Below are positions 1 to 8,898 of a stretch of DNA of 47,522 nt, piece after piece (the first letter of the stretch is position 1; each line of letters begins with the position of its first letter). The DNA comes from Piscirickettsia litoralis. GTDB lineage: Bacteria; Pseudomonadota; Gammaproteobacteria; Piscirickettsiales; Piscirickettsiaceae. Location of the stretch: assembly GCF_001720395.1 (NCBI RefSeq), contig NZ_MDTU01000001.1:2430918-2478439 (forward strand), in the 5' to 3' direction. A program made the translations under genes and the position numbers. The notes below the pieces were generated by a model. That model saw only the letters and a list, made by a program, of their open reading frames with translations. It did not search any database and had not been told where the DNA came from.

Positions 1-135
1 CAGAAGCTGAAACCCCAGAAGCTGAAACCCCAGAAGCTGAAACCCCAGAAGCTGAAACCCCAGAAGTCGAGACTCCAGAAGCTGAAACTCCAGAAGCTGA
101 AACTCCAGAAGCTGAAACTCCAGAAGCTGAAACTC
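1..135 (+). repeat. 15-bp tandem repeat array encoding EAETP units
   Basis: Nine consecutive 15-bp units (consensus CAGAAGCTGAAACYC) run from the first base of the window to 135, followed by one degenerate unit to 150. Units 1-4 end in ACCC and units 6-9 in ACTC; unit 5 is divergent (GTCGAGACTC), so the array looks like two homogenised blocks around a variant unit. All units are a multiple of three and encode repeated Glu-Ala-Glu-Thr-Pro in the fimV frame. The array is cut by the window edge, so its full copy number is unknown. Confidence 0.95.
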
Positions 136-569
136 CCGAGGCTGACTTAGAGCTCGTCGAAGAAGATGCCCAAGAAGGTGAAGTTGCAGAAGGAGAAGAA
201 GGTGCGGTGAATCTTAATGTTTCTGTGCGTGGAGGAGGAGATAATCAAGATGTCCAGACTGTTTCCCTTGATGAGGGGGATGAAGCAACATTGACAATGG
301 GTGAAGAGGAATCTGAGGCAGCGCTTGATGATATTCGCCTTGAAGAAGAAAGTGATGACAGTAATGTTGGTGCGGATGTTGATATTTTGGCAGGAGATAA
401 TGAAGTCAGTGCGCAGCTGGATGCTGCTCGGGCTTATGTGTTAGCAGAGGATGTTGATAGTGCCAGAAGGGTGCTGCGCGATGTGCTTAAACAAGGGGAC
501 AGTGGCCAACAAGATGAAGCACGTCAGTTGTTGGCAGAGCTTGATGGGGCTGAGGAAGCTTCAACGTAA
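3..569 (+). CDS. fimV: FimV/HubP-family protein, C-terminal part (partial)
   Basis: The frame is open from base 3 of the window to a stop at 567-569, so the gene starts outside. The visible part has an acidic, low-complexity EAETP repeat, then a very acidic linker rich in Glu and Asp, and ends with a compact helical domain beginning around NEVSAQLDAARAYVLAEDVD and closing with EARQLLAELDG. That last segment is the FimV C-terminal domain (TPR-like, LD.ARAY...D...AR..L..VL..GD). FimV/HubP proteins are inner-membrane scaffolds that bind peptidoglycan by LysM in the periplasm and organise polar type IV pili and chromosome poles through this cytoplasmic end. The LysM and membrane segments lie outside the window. 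The stop overlaps the convergent tus gene by 9 bp. Confidence 0.85.
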   Translation, partial: EAETPEAETPEAETPEAETPEVETPEAETPEAETPEAETPEAETPEADLELVEEDAQEGEVAEGEEGAVNLNVSVRGGGDNQDVQTVSLDEGDEATLTMGEEESEAALDDIRLEEESDDSNVGADVDILAGDNEVSAQLDAARAYVLAEDVDSARRVLRDVLKQGDSGQQDEARQLLAELDGAEEAST

Positions 570-1434
570 GTAACGGTGTGCACGAATAGCCGGTAAAAAG
601 GGCTCAGGGTCAATCTTAATATCGGTACGCTGTGCGCGTAATGGATTCTTCTCTTGCTTATTGCCGGCTGCTTTAATTTCAGGGAATGCATCGCCCGTTG
701 CGTGCGGATAAAAAACAGGCAAGGGTGCTTTAAGCATAATACGATTTTTTTCTTCTCCCTTAGAGAACACAATATTGGCGCGTAAATGTGGGGCGAGCTC
801 TTGGACAATGGCTAAAAGTGTATCTGAGCGGAGCTTTTGTACCTTTTCTAATTGTTGTAAAATACCAGGGTCTTTGCCATTTTTTTTGCAGCAAGGTGAT
901 ACAGTCGGCTGCACTAATACGCTTGATGGCCCGAGTATGGGCCCAGGTCCAGCTGATTTTATTAGGACGTTCTTCAAGCAGGGGGATTTTTCGATAACAT
1001 TGTTTAAGGTGTAAGCGTGCAAGGCCCATTTTCTGTAAGTGGCTCCGAGTGCCCTTTGAGCGTGTTTGCAAGTGGCTTTCAAAATGAGAGACTAAAGCTG
1101 GGTCATGAACGGTTATTTTTGCGGCTTTTAAGGCAAGCATGGCCTGCTTGAACTGTACTTTGGCTTCATTGACTTGTTTGACACAATCGAGTGTTTGAGG
1201 CGAAGCTGCAATTAAACCTGCACAAATGAGGGTTTCTTTAGGAGGTTGGTCAGATAAATATTCAAGCTGGCCGATGGCTTGGTAGCTTGATTGACGGGGA
1301 GCGCTGGGATTGCCTTCTATCCATGAGGGCAAATGCTGGTCATTATTAATCGCATGCTCTAAGTTTGATAGGGCCTGATTAAGAGCCTCGTAAGCGTTAA
1401 TAACATCGATTCTAAATTCAGCGTCTAAGGGCAT
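561..1434 (-). pseudogene. tus: Tus-family DNA replication terminus site-binding protein, frameshifted
   Basis: Two overlapping minus-strand frames join into one protein of about 290 residues (E. coli Tus has 309). The first frame (to about 880) holds the N-terminal part and the core segment ISWTWAHTRAIKRI, which resembles the Tus segment FGWANKHIIKNL. The second frame gives NIVFSKGEEKN followed by a PLPVFYPH block and ends IRAHRYL, comparable with Tus RVWYKGDQKQ, TPLIALIN and IPRLHLYV. The frame break is at an 8-T run (880-887 on the plus strand); 7 would restore it. Tus binds Ter sites and blocks the DnaB helicase from one side. At the position of the Tus locking histidine (His144) my hand alignment puts Arg, so the polar-arrest mechanism may differ. 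Family assignment rests on recalled sequence, not a search. Confidence 0.68.
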
Positions 1435-1538
1435 AATATGCCTATTATCTATCTAATTTATCAGTATTTTTCTATTATCGATGATCGCTAAAACTAGGTC
1501 AATGGCTATTGGGAGGTGTATAGTGATAAAACTCTCCG

Positions 1539-1544
1539 TATAAT
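1539..1544 (+). promoter_or_regulatory. Candidate -10 box for phaC
   Basis: A perfect TATAAT lies 42 bases before the phaC start in the 152-bp gap between divergent tus and phaC. No good -35 hexamer is seen about 17 bp upstream. The phaC ribosome-binding site is the GAAGAGG stretch just before its ATG. Confidence 0.4.
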
Positions 1545-1586
1545 AGAGCGGTAGATAATAAGTTTTGGGAATGAAGAGGTAGGATA

Positions 1587-3415
1587 ATGACGGATGCAAC
1601 CGCCGATAAAGGCCAGTCTCAGGAATGGCAGCAATTTTCTACAATGACCGAGGAAGTGTTTGCACAAAGCCAAAAAGCATTTGCACAATTTATCGAAGGC
1701 CAACAGTCAGGCAATGTCGGTATGGGGAGTGTGAAACAAATACAGCAAGTCGTTCAAGATACCATGCTAGCCTGGATGAATAACCCCATCGGCTTTGTTG
1801 AATCACAAGTGCAGCTTTGGAATAACTACATGACTTTGTGGCAGCGGACAATGCTTGGATTTATGGAAGGCAAGCCGGTATCTCCATTGATTAGCCCAAG
1901 TAAGGGAGATCGTCGTTTTAAGCATGAAGACTGGGAAAACATGCCCTTATTTGATTTTATCAAGCAAGCTTATTTGCTGACGGCAGATCATATTACCGAA
2001 ACGATTAATAACCTTGAGCATTTGGATGAAAAGCGCTCACAACAAGCGGCTTTTTATACCCGGCAGTTTGTTGCTGCTTTATCGCCGAGTAATTTTGCGG
2101 CGACAAATCCCGAAGTGCTTAGGATGATGGTCGAAAGCAAGGGTGAGAACCTGATCAAAGGGATGCAAAACCTGATTGATGATTTTAAGCGCGGTAAAGG
2201 TGTTTTAAATATTCGCATGACCGACTTAGAAGCCTTTGAAGTCGGCAAAAATATTGCGACCACACCCGGGCAGGTCGTTTATGAAAACGAAACCATGCAG
2301 CTGATTCAGTACACACCGACGACGAAAAAAGTGTATGAAAAGCCAGTATTAATTATTCCACCTTGGATTAATAAATATTATATTTTGGACTTGCAAGAAA
2401 AAATTCATTTGTTAAATACTTGCTTGACCAAGGCTTAACTGTATTTCTAGTCTCTTGGGCTAATCCAGATGGTAGTCAAAAAGCTGAAAATTTCGCGGAT
2501 TATATGCAAGAGGGCATTTTTGATGCGCTCACTGCTATTGAAAAGTCAATCGGTGTTAAAGAGACGAATGTGATTGGCTATTGCATTGGCGGCACGCTAC
2601 TGGCCTCGACACTCGCTTATATGGCAAAGAAAAACGATGACCGGATTAAGAGTGCGACCTTCTTTACGACCTTGCTTGATTTTGAAGAGCCGGGGGAAAT
2701 CGGTGTCTTTATTGATGAAGAACAAGTCACTGAACTTGAGCAACTCATGAGCGAAAAAGGCTATCTGTGTGGCCGCAATATGGCGCTGACTTTTAATATG
2801 TTGCGTGAAAATGATTTGATTTGGTCTTATTTTGTGAATAATTATCTGTGTGGCAAAGAGCCATTCCCGTTTGATTTACTCTATTGGAATTCAGATTCGA
2901 CGAACTTGCCAGCTAAATTGCACAGTTATTACTTGCGCAATATGTATCTGAAAAACGCATTGACGACTCCGGGAGGCTTAGAATTTAATGGCGTGCCTAT
3001 TGATCTAAGCGCAGTGAAAGTGCCGAGTTATTTCTTGTCGGCTGAACAAGATCATATTGCGCCTTGGAAGTCGACCTATGCGGGTGCAAAATTGTTGGGT
3101 GGTGATGTGAAATTTGTGCTGGGAGGTTCCGGGCATATTGCCGGTGTGGTCAATCCACCGACCAAGAATAAATATGGTTATTGGAGCAGTGATAGTTTGC
3201 CACCATCATCGGATGCTTGGTTGGAAGCGGCAGAACAAAATGAAGGCTCGTGGTGGCCGCATTGGGTGAGCTGGGTGGCCGAGTATTCGGGTAAGAAGGT
3301 CGCTGCTCGTAATCCGAACGCTGGTGGCCTTAAGCCCCTCGAAGCAGCTCCTGGGCGCTATGTGAAGGTGAAAGTTGATGATATGTTTGAATCACATGCC
3401 TCAGACGTTGCTTAA
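1587..3415 (+). pseudogene. phaC: Class I poly(3-hydroxyalkanoate) synthase PhaC, frameshifted
   Basis: The N-terminal frame runs from ATG 1587 to a stop at 2438, the second frame from about 2404 to 3415; together they give about 609 residues, the normal size of class I PhaC. PhaC polymerises (R)-3-hydroxyacyl-CoA into storage polyester on granule surfaces. The N-terminal half carries the PhaC N domain and PPWINKYYILDL; the second half begins QGLTVFLVSWANPD and contains the lipase-like box GYCIGG with the catalytic Cys, the Asp in SAEQDHIAPW and the His in GGSGHIAGV. The break is a 6-A run at 2398-2403 where 7 A would give one frame. No phaA, phaB or phasin gene is adjacent. If the indel is real, the catalytic half would be lost; sequencing error is more likely. 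Confidence 0.92.
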
Positions 3416-3442
3416 CGCGTAAGTAAAAATTAAAAGAGCGAT

Positions 3443-3471
3443 AAAAAAGCCTCGATACAGAGGCTTTTTTT
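3443..3471. terminator. Bidirectional rho-independent terminator between phaC and the BON lipoprotein gene
   Basis: An A-tract, stem AAAGCCTC, loop GATACA, stem GAGGCTTT and a T-tract form a symmetrical hairpin between two convergent genes, so it can stop transcription from either side. Confidence 0.9.
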
Positions 3472-3482
3472 ATGACTTGATC

Positions 3483-4136
3483 TTATTGTGTTTGTTGCTC
3501 GGCTTCTTGAGGTGATAATTTTTTTTGCTCGACATAATCGAATACTTTGACTACTTTTCGTACTCCATCGGTGGTGCGGGCAATTTTAGTGGCTGCTTGA
3601 GCTTCAAATGGAGTGACGATGCCCAGTAGATAGACAGCACCATTTTGAGTGACGACCTTCACACGGGTTGGGTCCACTTTGCCAACCATGCGTGTCTTGA
3701 CTTTGGTGGTAATCCAGCTGTCTTGAACTGCTTGGCTGGTGCTTTCAGGAGCTCCAACGGTGAGTTGGTTGTAGACGACACGGGGTTTAATAGAAAGGGC
3801 GATTTTGGTGATTTGGTCTTTATCGGTGCGACTTGCAACTTGACCGGTAATAAGCAGTGCACCGTTATAGGCGGTAAAGTTGATATAGTTATAGGCTTGG
3901 CCTTTTTCTAGTTGTGGCATTTCCTTGATCATTTTTTGTCTGGCGTCATAGGCTAAGTTGACATCATCCCAAACACCAGAAGGCGGATTGCGATTATGGG
4001 CGACGTAAGCGCCCGAGGCGGCTGCAGACACTGCGATGACGGCAGGAACGCAGCCTTGTAACATGAAACTTGTGAGTATCAGGCCACCTGCAAGGACGGG
4101 GAGCGTGCGTTTTTTGACTGAGGACAGTTGAATCAT
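3483..4136 (-). CDS. dolP: BON-domain outer-membrane lipoprotein, DolP (YraP)-like
   Basis: A 217-residue lipoprotein. The N-terminus has basic residues (KKR), a hydrophobic stretch and a lipobox LQGC, so Cys29 should be lipidated. Two BON domains follow: the first around the YNYINFTAYNGALLITGQV segment, the second around VKVVTQNGAVYLLGIVT, each with the typical beta-strand and Gly pattern. DolP proteins are two-BON lipoproteins of the outer membrane that bind anionic phospholipid at division sites and support BAM and envelope integrity. The C-terminus is polar (EQKKLSPQEAEQQTQ). The gene stands alone between the phaC terminator and the divergent yceD operon. Membership in the two-BON lipoprotein class is clear; orthology to DolP is inferred. 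Confidence 0.85.
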   Translation of the reverse strand: MIQLSSVKKRTLPVLAGGLILTSFMLQGCVPAVIAVSAAASGAYVAHNRNPPSGVWDDVNLAYDARQKMIKEMPQLEKGQAYNYINFTAYNGALLITGQVASRTDKDQITKIALSIKPRVVYNQLTVGAPESTSQAVQDSWITTKVKTRMVGKVDPTRVKVVTQNGAVYLLGIVTPFEAQAATKIARTTDGVRKVVKVFDYVEQKKLSPQEAEQQTQ

Positions 4137-4198
4137 AAGTGCTCTCTATGTGTTTATTGTGCTGTATTGCTAATTTTAAAGCTTTAGTGGTTATTGAT

Positions 4199-4204
4199 TA
4201 TAAT
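4199..4204 (+). promoter_or_regulatory. Candidate -10 box for the yceD-rpmF-plsX-fab operon
   Basis: A perfect TATAAT lies in the 164-bp gap between the divergent BON lipoprotein gene and yceD, about 100 bases before the yceD start. The matching -35 region is weak by eye. Confidence 0.4.
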
Positions 4205-4306
4205 GTCTTTGTTTTAAATTAGAATTAATTTTAATATGATCGCTTGTTTTGTTAATTAGAGGATTATTTTGACAAGATTTAAGATTACCGTTATGATTGC
4301 GTGCTT

Positions 4307-4837
4307 ATGTTGAGTCAAGATTTACTACCGCAACAGATTGATATTGTGAAAAGTTGCCAGAATCGCACGCGATTCACAGGCCAGGTTCCGTTAGCGAAGT
4401 TACCCCGTCTTGGTGACATGTTAGCTGGGCAACATGGCAATATTAACGCTGATTTTGTATGCTCTGTCGATGAGCAGGGTTTGTTGTATTTTGATGGGGC
4501 GATTGAGGCCTCATTAGAACTAAGCTGTCAGCGTTGCTTGGATATCTATAATGAGCAGGTGGCCGGTGACTTTTGCTTTAGTCCCGTTTATGGTGAGCAA
4601 GAAGCAAAGCGATTACCAGAGAGTTATGAGCCTGTAGTGATTGAAGAGAGCGGTGTAATTTCCTTGTATGAACTCATTGAAGATGAATTAATTGTTAATA
4701 TGCCTCTTGTGCCTAAGCATCCGATTGAGGACTGCAAGGCAAATGGGTATACTAGGGCATTTGGTGATGATCAGGTCGAGGAAGTGGTTGAAAAACCGAA
4801 TCCGTTTGCGTTGCTTGAGTCACTTAAAGTGAAATAG
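4307..4837 (+). CDS. yceD: YceD family protein (DUF177), 23S rRNA accumulation protein
   Basis: About 176 residues with the paired-cysteine signature LSCQRCL in the middle and the C-terminal motif NPFALLESLK, both hallmarks of YceD/DUF177. The family is needed for normal 23S rRNA accumulation in bacteria and plants and is nearly always directly upstream of rpmF, as here (18 bp gap). I chose ATG 4307; an in-frame GTG at 4301 is equally possible and neither has a strong ribosome-binding site. It is the first gene of the long plus-strand lipid operon. Confidence 0.9.
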   Translation: MLSQDLLPQQIDIVKSCQNRTRFTGQVPLAKLPRLGDMLAGQHGNINADFVCSVDEQGLLYFDGAIEASLELSCQRCLDIYNEQVAGDFCFSPVYGEQEAKRLPESYEPVVIEESGVISLYELIEDELIVNMPLVPKHPIEDCKANGYTRAFGDDQVEEVVEKPNPFALLESLKVK

Positions 4838-4855
4838 TGATTAGGAGTTTTAAAG

Positions 4856-5029
4856 ATGGCTGTACAGCAAAACCGTAAAACACGTTCTAAGCGTGACATG
4901 CGTCGTTCTCATGATTCATTAACTGGACCGACGTTAACTGTTGATGCAACAACAGGTGAAACGCACCGTCGCCACCACGTCAGCCCAAATGGTTTTTACC
5001 GTGGTCGTAAAGTCATTGATGTTGAGTAA
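4856..5029 (+). CDS. rpmF: 50S ribosomal protein L32
   Basis: A 57-residue basic protein beginning [20 protein letters not shown] and ending [12 protein letters not shown], matching bacterial L32 over its whole length. L32 is a small component of the large ribosomal subunit near the peptidyl-transferase region. The start ATG follows TTAGGAG with a good spacing. It lies between yceD and plsX, the classical gammaproteobacterial arrangement linking ribosome and lipid synthesis. This variant keeps no zinc-binding CxxC pairs, as in E. coli. The gene is short and easily missed. Confidence 0.98.
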   Translation: MAVQQNRKTRSKRDMRRSHDSLTGPTLTVDATTGETHRRHHVSPNGFYRGRKVIDVE

Positions 5030-5079
5030 CTATCGACCTTATAATTAGTTATCCATAACAATAACAAAAGAGTAATTTT

Positions 5080-6123
5080 TTGATTACCATTGCTTTAGAT
5101 GCGATGGGCGGCGACTTTGGTTGCGAGGTTGTCGTCCCTGCGGCCTTTGAAGCGCTCTCACGATGTGATGATATCCAGGTTGTTCTGGTTGGAGACCGTA
5201 GCACTATAGAAGCTGAGCTTGCCCGTGCAGGCCAGACTTCGGAGCGCTTGTCTATTCATCATGCTTCAGAAGTTGTAGAGATGGATGAGTCCCCAGCGCT
5301 TGCCTTACGTGGCAAAAAGGACTCATCAATGCGTGTATCGATTAATTTGGTCAAAGAAGGCCAAGCCCAGGCTTGTGTGAGTGCAGGTAATACGGGAGCT
5401 TTGATGGCAACCGCACGGTTTGTCTTGAAAATGATCCCTGGCCTTGACCGTCCAGCCATTGTTTATGCGCTTCCTACCATGAATTTCTCAGATCCCCAAA
5501 GTATTCTTAACGAGCGTGTGTATATGCTGGATCTTGGTGCAAATGTCGATTGCACGGCTGAGCATTTGCACGAATTTGCCGTGATGGGGTCTGTTCTTGT
5601 TTCTGCGGTTCGTGGCATCAAGCAGCCGCGAGTGGCACTTTTAAATAACGGTTCAGAAGAGATCAAAGGCAATGAGCAGGTGAAAGCTGCCGCTCAGATT
5701 CTTGCTAATAACTCTATGCTTAACTATACCGGTTATGTGGAAGGCGATGATATTTATAAGGCGCAAGCAGATGTTATTGTCTGTGATGGCTTTGTTGGTA
5801 ATGTGGCCCTTAAAGTGACCGAAGGCGTCGCTAAACTTATTAAAATTTTAATTGAAGATAGCTTCACTTCTTCAGTATTCCGTAAACTCTGTGCGGTGAC
5901 TGCGATGCCAGCGCTACAAGGCTTAAAACATCAATTAGATATGGATCGCTATAACGGCGCGAGTTTCTTAGGTCTTAAGGGTACTGTGGTTAAAAGCCAT
6001 GGGAGTGCCTCGGTTTCAGCGTTTGCGACAGCCATCGAAGAGGCGCGTTTAGAAGCCATTGAAAATGTTCCTAACCGTATTCAGCAGCAAGTGCAGGCCT
6101 TGCTTGAAAAGAAGGAAGGGTAA
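5080..6123 (+). CDS. plsX: Phosphate acyltransferase PlsX
   Basis: A 347-residue protein starting MITIALDAMGGDFG from a TTG codon; the DAMGGD motif at the N-terminus is diagnostic of PlsX. It converts acyl-ACP and phosphate to acyl-phosphate, the acyl donor for PlsY in phospholipid synthesis, as a peripheral membrane protein. Further family features are the GNTGALMA segment and VALLNNGSEE. Length is normal for the family. The TTG start is preceded by AAAAGAG; no ATG in frame would retain the conserved DAMGGD. It lies 50 bp after rpmF and 5 bp before fabH. Confidence 0.97.
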   Translation: MITIALDAMGGDFGCEVVVPAAFEALSRCDDIQVVLVGDRSTIEAELARAGQTSERLSIHHASEVVEMDESPALALRGKKDSSMRVSINLVKEGQAQACVSAGNTGALMATARFVLKMIPGLDRPAIVYALPTMNFSDPQSILNERVYMLDLGANVDCTAEHLHEFAVMGSVLVSAVRGIKQPRVALLNNGSEEIKGNEQVKAAAQILANNSMLNYTGYVEGDDIYKAQADVIVCDGFVGNVALKVTEGVAKLIKILIEDSFTSSVFRKLCAVTAMPALQGLKHQLDMDRYNGASFLGLKGTVVKSHGSASVSAFATAIEEARLEAIENVPNRIQQQVQALLEKKEG

Positions 6124-6128
6124 AGCTT

Positions 6129-7078
6129 ATGAGTTATACACGTATATTGGGAACAGGAAGCTATTTGCCGAGCCAAATAGTAACAAATCAAGAGCTTGCA
6201 GAGCGTATGGAAACCTCTGATGAGTGGATACGTGAGCGTACTGGGATTCACCAGCGTCATGTTATCTCAGGGGATGAATCAACAGCGTCCATGGCGACTG
6301 TTGCCGCTCAAAATGCCTTAGATATGGCTGGTGTCAGTGCCAATGAGATTGACTTGATCATCGTCGCTACAACGACGGCAGATCGTGTTTTCCCAAGTAT
6401 GGCCTGTGATGTGCAGCAGCGTTTAGGTTTGAGAGGTTGTGCGGCTTTTGATGTTCAAGCGGTATGTTCAGGCTTCATTTATGCGCTGGCAACTGCGGAT
6501 CAATTTGTTCGTTCAGGCATGGCGAAAAAAGCCTTAGTGATTGGTAGTGAAGCGATGTCTCGTATCCTTGATTGGGATGATCGGGCCACTTGTGTTCTAT
6601 TTGGTGATGGTGCTGGTGCTGTCGTTCTTGGAGCGGATAGCCAAACAGGCATTTTATCGTCTCATTTACATGCAGATGGTAATCAAAGAGAGCTACTGTG
6701 GACGCCAGCAGAGCAATTCAATGATGAGCCTTCTTATATCGCGATGGAAGGGCGTAAGGTCTTTAAAGAAGCGACAACCGCACTGGGCCGTCTGGTGACT
6801 GATACCCTTGCTGCGAATCACTTAAAATCAGAAGATCTAGATTGGTTGATCCCTCATCAAGCCAATTTACGTATTATTCAAGCCACCGCTAAAAATTAGC
6901 AATGTCAATGGATCAAGTCGTTGTGACTGTCGATCAACATGCGAATACCTCGGCAGCATCGATTCCTTTAGCTTTGGATGTCGCCGTTCGCGATGGTCGT
7001 ATTCAGCGTGAGCAATTGTTGTTGCTTGAGGCCTTTGGTGGTGGATTCACTTGGGGCTCAGTCTTAGTCCGCTTTTAG
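6129..7078 (+). pseudogene. fabH: Beta-ketoacyl-ACP synthase III FabH, frameshifted near the C-terminus
   Basis: FabH condenses acetyl-CoA with malonyl-ACP to start fatty-acid chains. The first 256 residues are collinear with FabH: VQAVCSGFIYAL carries the active-site Cys and IPHQANLRII the catalytic His. The frame then hits a stop at 6897-6899. One extra A in the 5-A run at 6891-6895 continues the protein as [20 protein letters not shown], with the catalytic Asn in HANTSAAS, through [11 protein letters not shown] to a stop at 7076-7078, giving about 316 residues, the normal length. Without the correction the protein would lose the Asn of the Cys-His-Asn triad. No second fabH is in the window, so the indel is probably a sequencing error. 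Confidence 0.93.
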
Positions 7079-7116
7079 TAATAATTCCAGAGTAGTTAGA
7101 GTTTAACGAGGCGATT

Positions 7117-8052
7117 ATGAGTGAATTATCAGCATTTATTTTTCCAGGGCAAGGTTCACAACATGCAGGCATGTTAAGTGAAATAGCAGATACGACTGGT
7201 ATTATTCAAGACACCTTTGCCGAGGCATCGAGTGTTTTAGGCTATGATTTGTGGGCGCTCACTCAAGAAGAGTCTGCTGAACGCTTAAATCAAACAGAGT
7301 ATACCCAGCCAGCATTATTGACTGCGAGCGTTGCTTTATGGCGTTTATGGCAGCAACAAGGGGGCCAGGTGCCGGATTTTTTAGCCGGTCATAGCTTGGG
7401 CGAATACTCTGCACTGGTGGCGGCTGAATCTATAGAATTTAAAGATGCAGTAAAGCTTGTTGCCGCGCGTGGTCGCTTTATGCAAGAGGCTGTTCCAGTG
7501 GGTGTTGGCGCGATGGCTGCCCTATTAGGTTTAGATGATGAAAAAGCCGTTGAAGTGTGCCAGGTGGCTGCAAAAAAGGGTGGTGTTGTTGAAGCGGCGA
7601 ATTTTAATTCTGTCGGCCAAGTTGTCATTGCCGGAGAAGCTGCCGCGGTGGATCAAGCGATTGAATTAGCGAAAGAAGCCGGCGCTCGTAAGGCCATGAA
7701 ATTAGCAATGAGTGTACCTTCACATTGTAGCTTAATGAAGTCAGCAGCCGAAAAGTTAGCGCTTGAGTTAAAAAATATTGAAATTAAAACGCCAAAAATT
7801 CCTGTGATTCACAATGTTGATGTTGCAAGTTATACAGATGCTGAGCAAATCCGTGATGCTTTGGTTCGTCAGCTTTATAACCCTGTACGTTGGGTCGAAA
7901 CAGTGAAGGAGCTTGAAAAGAATCAAGTTACACGTTGTTTTGAATGTGGGCCAGGAAAGGTATTGGCGGGTTTAGGTAAGCGTATTGCCAAGCAAGTTCA
8001 ATGCTCACCGCTTTCGGGAGCAGAAGGCATCGCTGCTGCGATGTGTTCATAA
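7117..8052 (+). CDS. fabD: Malonyl-CoA:ACP transacylase FabD
   Basis: A 311-residue intact protein. FabD moves the malonyl group from CoA to acyl carrier protein to feed chain elongation. It begins with the FPGQGSQ motif, carries the nucleophile elbow GHSLGEYSAL (active-site Ser), and has the catalytic His in SVPSHCSLM. Length matches the family. The start ATG follows an AACGAGG ribosome-binding site. It sits 38 bp after fabH and 20 bp before fabG in the fab operon. Confidence 0.98.
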   Translation: MSELSAFIFPGQGSQHAGMLSEIADTTGIIQDTFAEASSVLGYDLWALTQEESAERLNQTEYTQPALLTASVALWRLWQQQGGQVPDFLAGHSLGEYSALVAAESIEFKDAVKLVAARGRFMQEAVPVGVGAMAALLGLDDEKAVEVCQVAAKKGGVVEAANFNSVGQVVIAGEAAAVDQAIELAKEAGARKAMKLAMSVPSHCSLMKSAAEKLALELKNIEIKTPKIPVIHNVDVASYTDAEQIRDALVRQLYNPVRWVETVKELEKNQVTRCFECGPGKVLAGLGKRIAKQVQCSPLSGAEGIAAAMCS

Positions 8053-8072
8053 GAGTCTTGATGGAGTTTAAC

Positions 8073-8810
8073 ATGAGTGAAAAATTAGCATTAGTGACCG
8101 GGGCGAGCCGAGGCATCGGTCGTGCCGTACTTAATGAATTGGGGCGTCAAGGCTTTATCGTTGTTGGCACGGCGACAACAGCAGCGGGTGCTGAAAAAAT
8201 TACTAGCTTTATCAGTGAACAAGGCTATAAGGGTCATGGACTGGCTTTGAATGTCACTGAGCCTGAGCAGATTACATCAGCCATTAGCCAAATGACCAAA
8301 GAATTTGGCCCCGTTCAAGTTTTGGTCAATAATGCGGGCATCACACGTGATAATTTAATGTTGCGAATGAAAGATGATGAATGGGATCAAGTCATTGATA
8401 CAAACCTTTCTTCTATTTTCCGTGTGACTAAGGCGTGTCTAAAAGGCATGATGAAGGCGCGCTGGGGACGCATTATCAATATCGGTTCTGTGGTTGGGGC
8501 GATGGGAAACCCGGGGCAGGCGAATTACTGTGCAGCGAAAGCCGGCTTAGTGGGTGTGACTAAATCGATGGCGCAAGAGTTCGCCAGTCGTAACATTACA
8601 GCAAATGTTATCGCTCCGGGCTTTATTCAAACGGATATGACCGATGCTCTGGGTGAAGAGCAGCAAGCGACGCTGTTAGAGCATATTCCAGCAAAGCGTT
8701 TAGGCCAGCCTGAAGATATTGCCCACATGGTGGCATTTTTGAGTTCGGAACAGGCGTCTTACGTTACTGGTCAAACTTTGCATGTCAACGGTGGCATGTT
8801 GATGCCCTAA
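8073..8810 (+). CDS. fabG: 3-oxoacyl-ACP reductase FabG
   Basis: A 245-residue short-chain dehydrogenase that reduces beta-ketoacyl-ACP with NADPH. It shows the nucleotide-binding TGASRGIGRAV, the NNAGITRDNL motif typical of FabG, the catalytic Ser in INIGSVVG, and the YCAAK Tyr-Lys pair, ending YVTGQTLHVNGGMLMP. I chose ATG 8073 with the GATGGAG ribosome-binding site upstream; an earlier in-frame start at 8001 would overlap fabD and add residues without family counterpart. Confidence 0.98.
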   Translation: MSEKLALVTGASRGIGRAVLNELGRQGFIVVGTATTAAGAEKITSFISEQGYKGHGLALNVTEPEQITSAISQMTKEFGPVQVLVNNAGITRDNLMLRMKDDEWDQVIDTNLSSIFRVTKACLKGMMKARWGRIINIGSVVGAMGNPGQANYCAAKAGLVGVTKSMAQEFASRNITANVIAPGFIQTDMTDALGEEQQATLLEHIPAKRLGQPEDIAHMVAFLSSEQASYVTGQTLHVNGGMLMP

Positions 8811-8898
8811 TGGTTTTGATTTTCTGTGATTGTGGTACTATAAGCGAAAATTTGTAACTGACCTATATTAGGTTTTAATTGATAACTGAGGTGAAATG

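Noticed and set aside
848-866. Ter-like sequence near tus (ATTGTTGTAAAATA)
   Set aside because: It shares only the GTTGTAA core with the Ter consensus and lies inside the tus coding region encoding Leu-Gln-Gln; the outer consensus positions do not match.
2398-2420. Programmed frameshift in phaC
   Set aside because: There is a plain A run but no slippery X XXY YYZ heptamer with a following pseudoknot, and the same kind of break occurs in many unrelated genes, so a general cause is more likely.
8846-8863. Second Ter-like sequence TTTGTAACTGAC between fabG and acpP
   Set aside because: It lacks the G of GTTGTAAC and the downstream part differs; expected by chance in AT-rich DNA.
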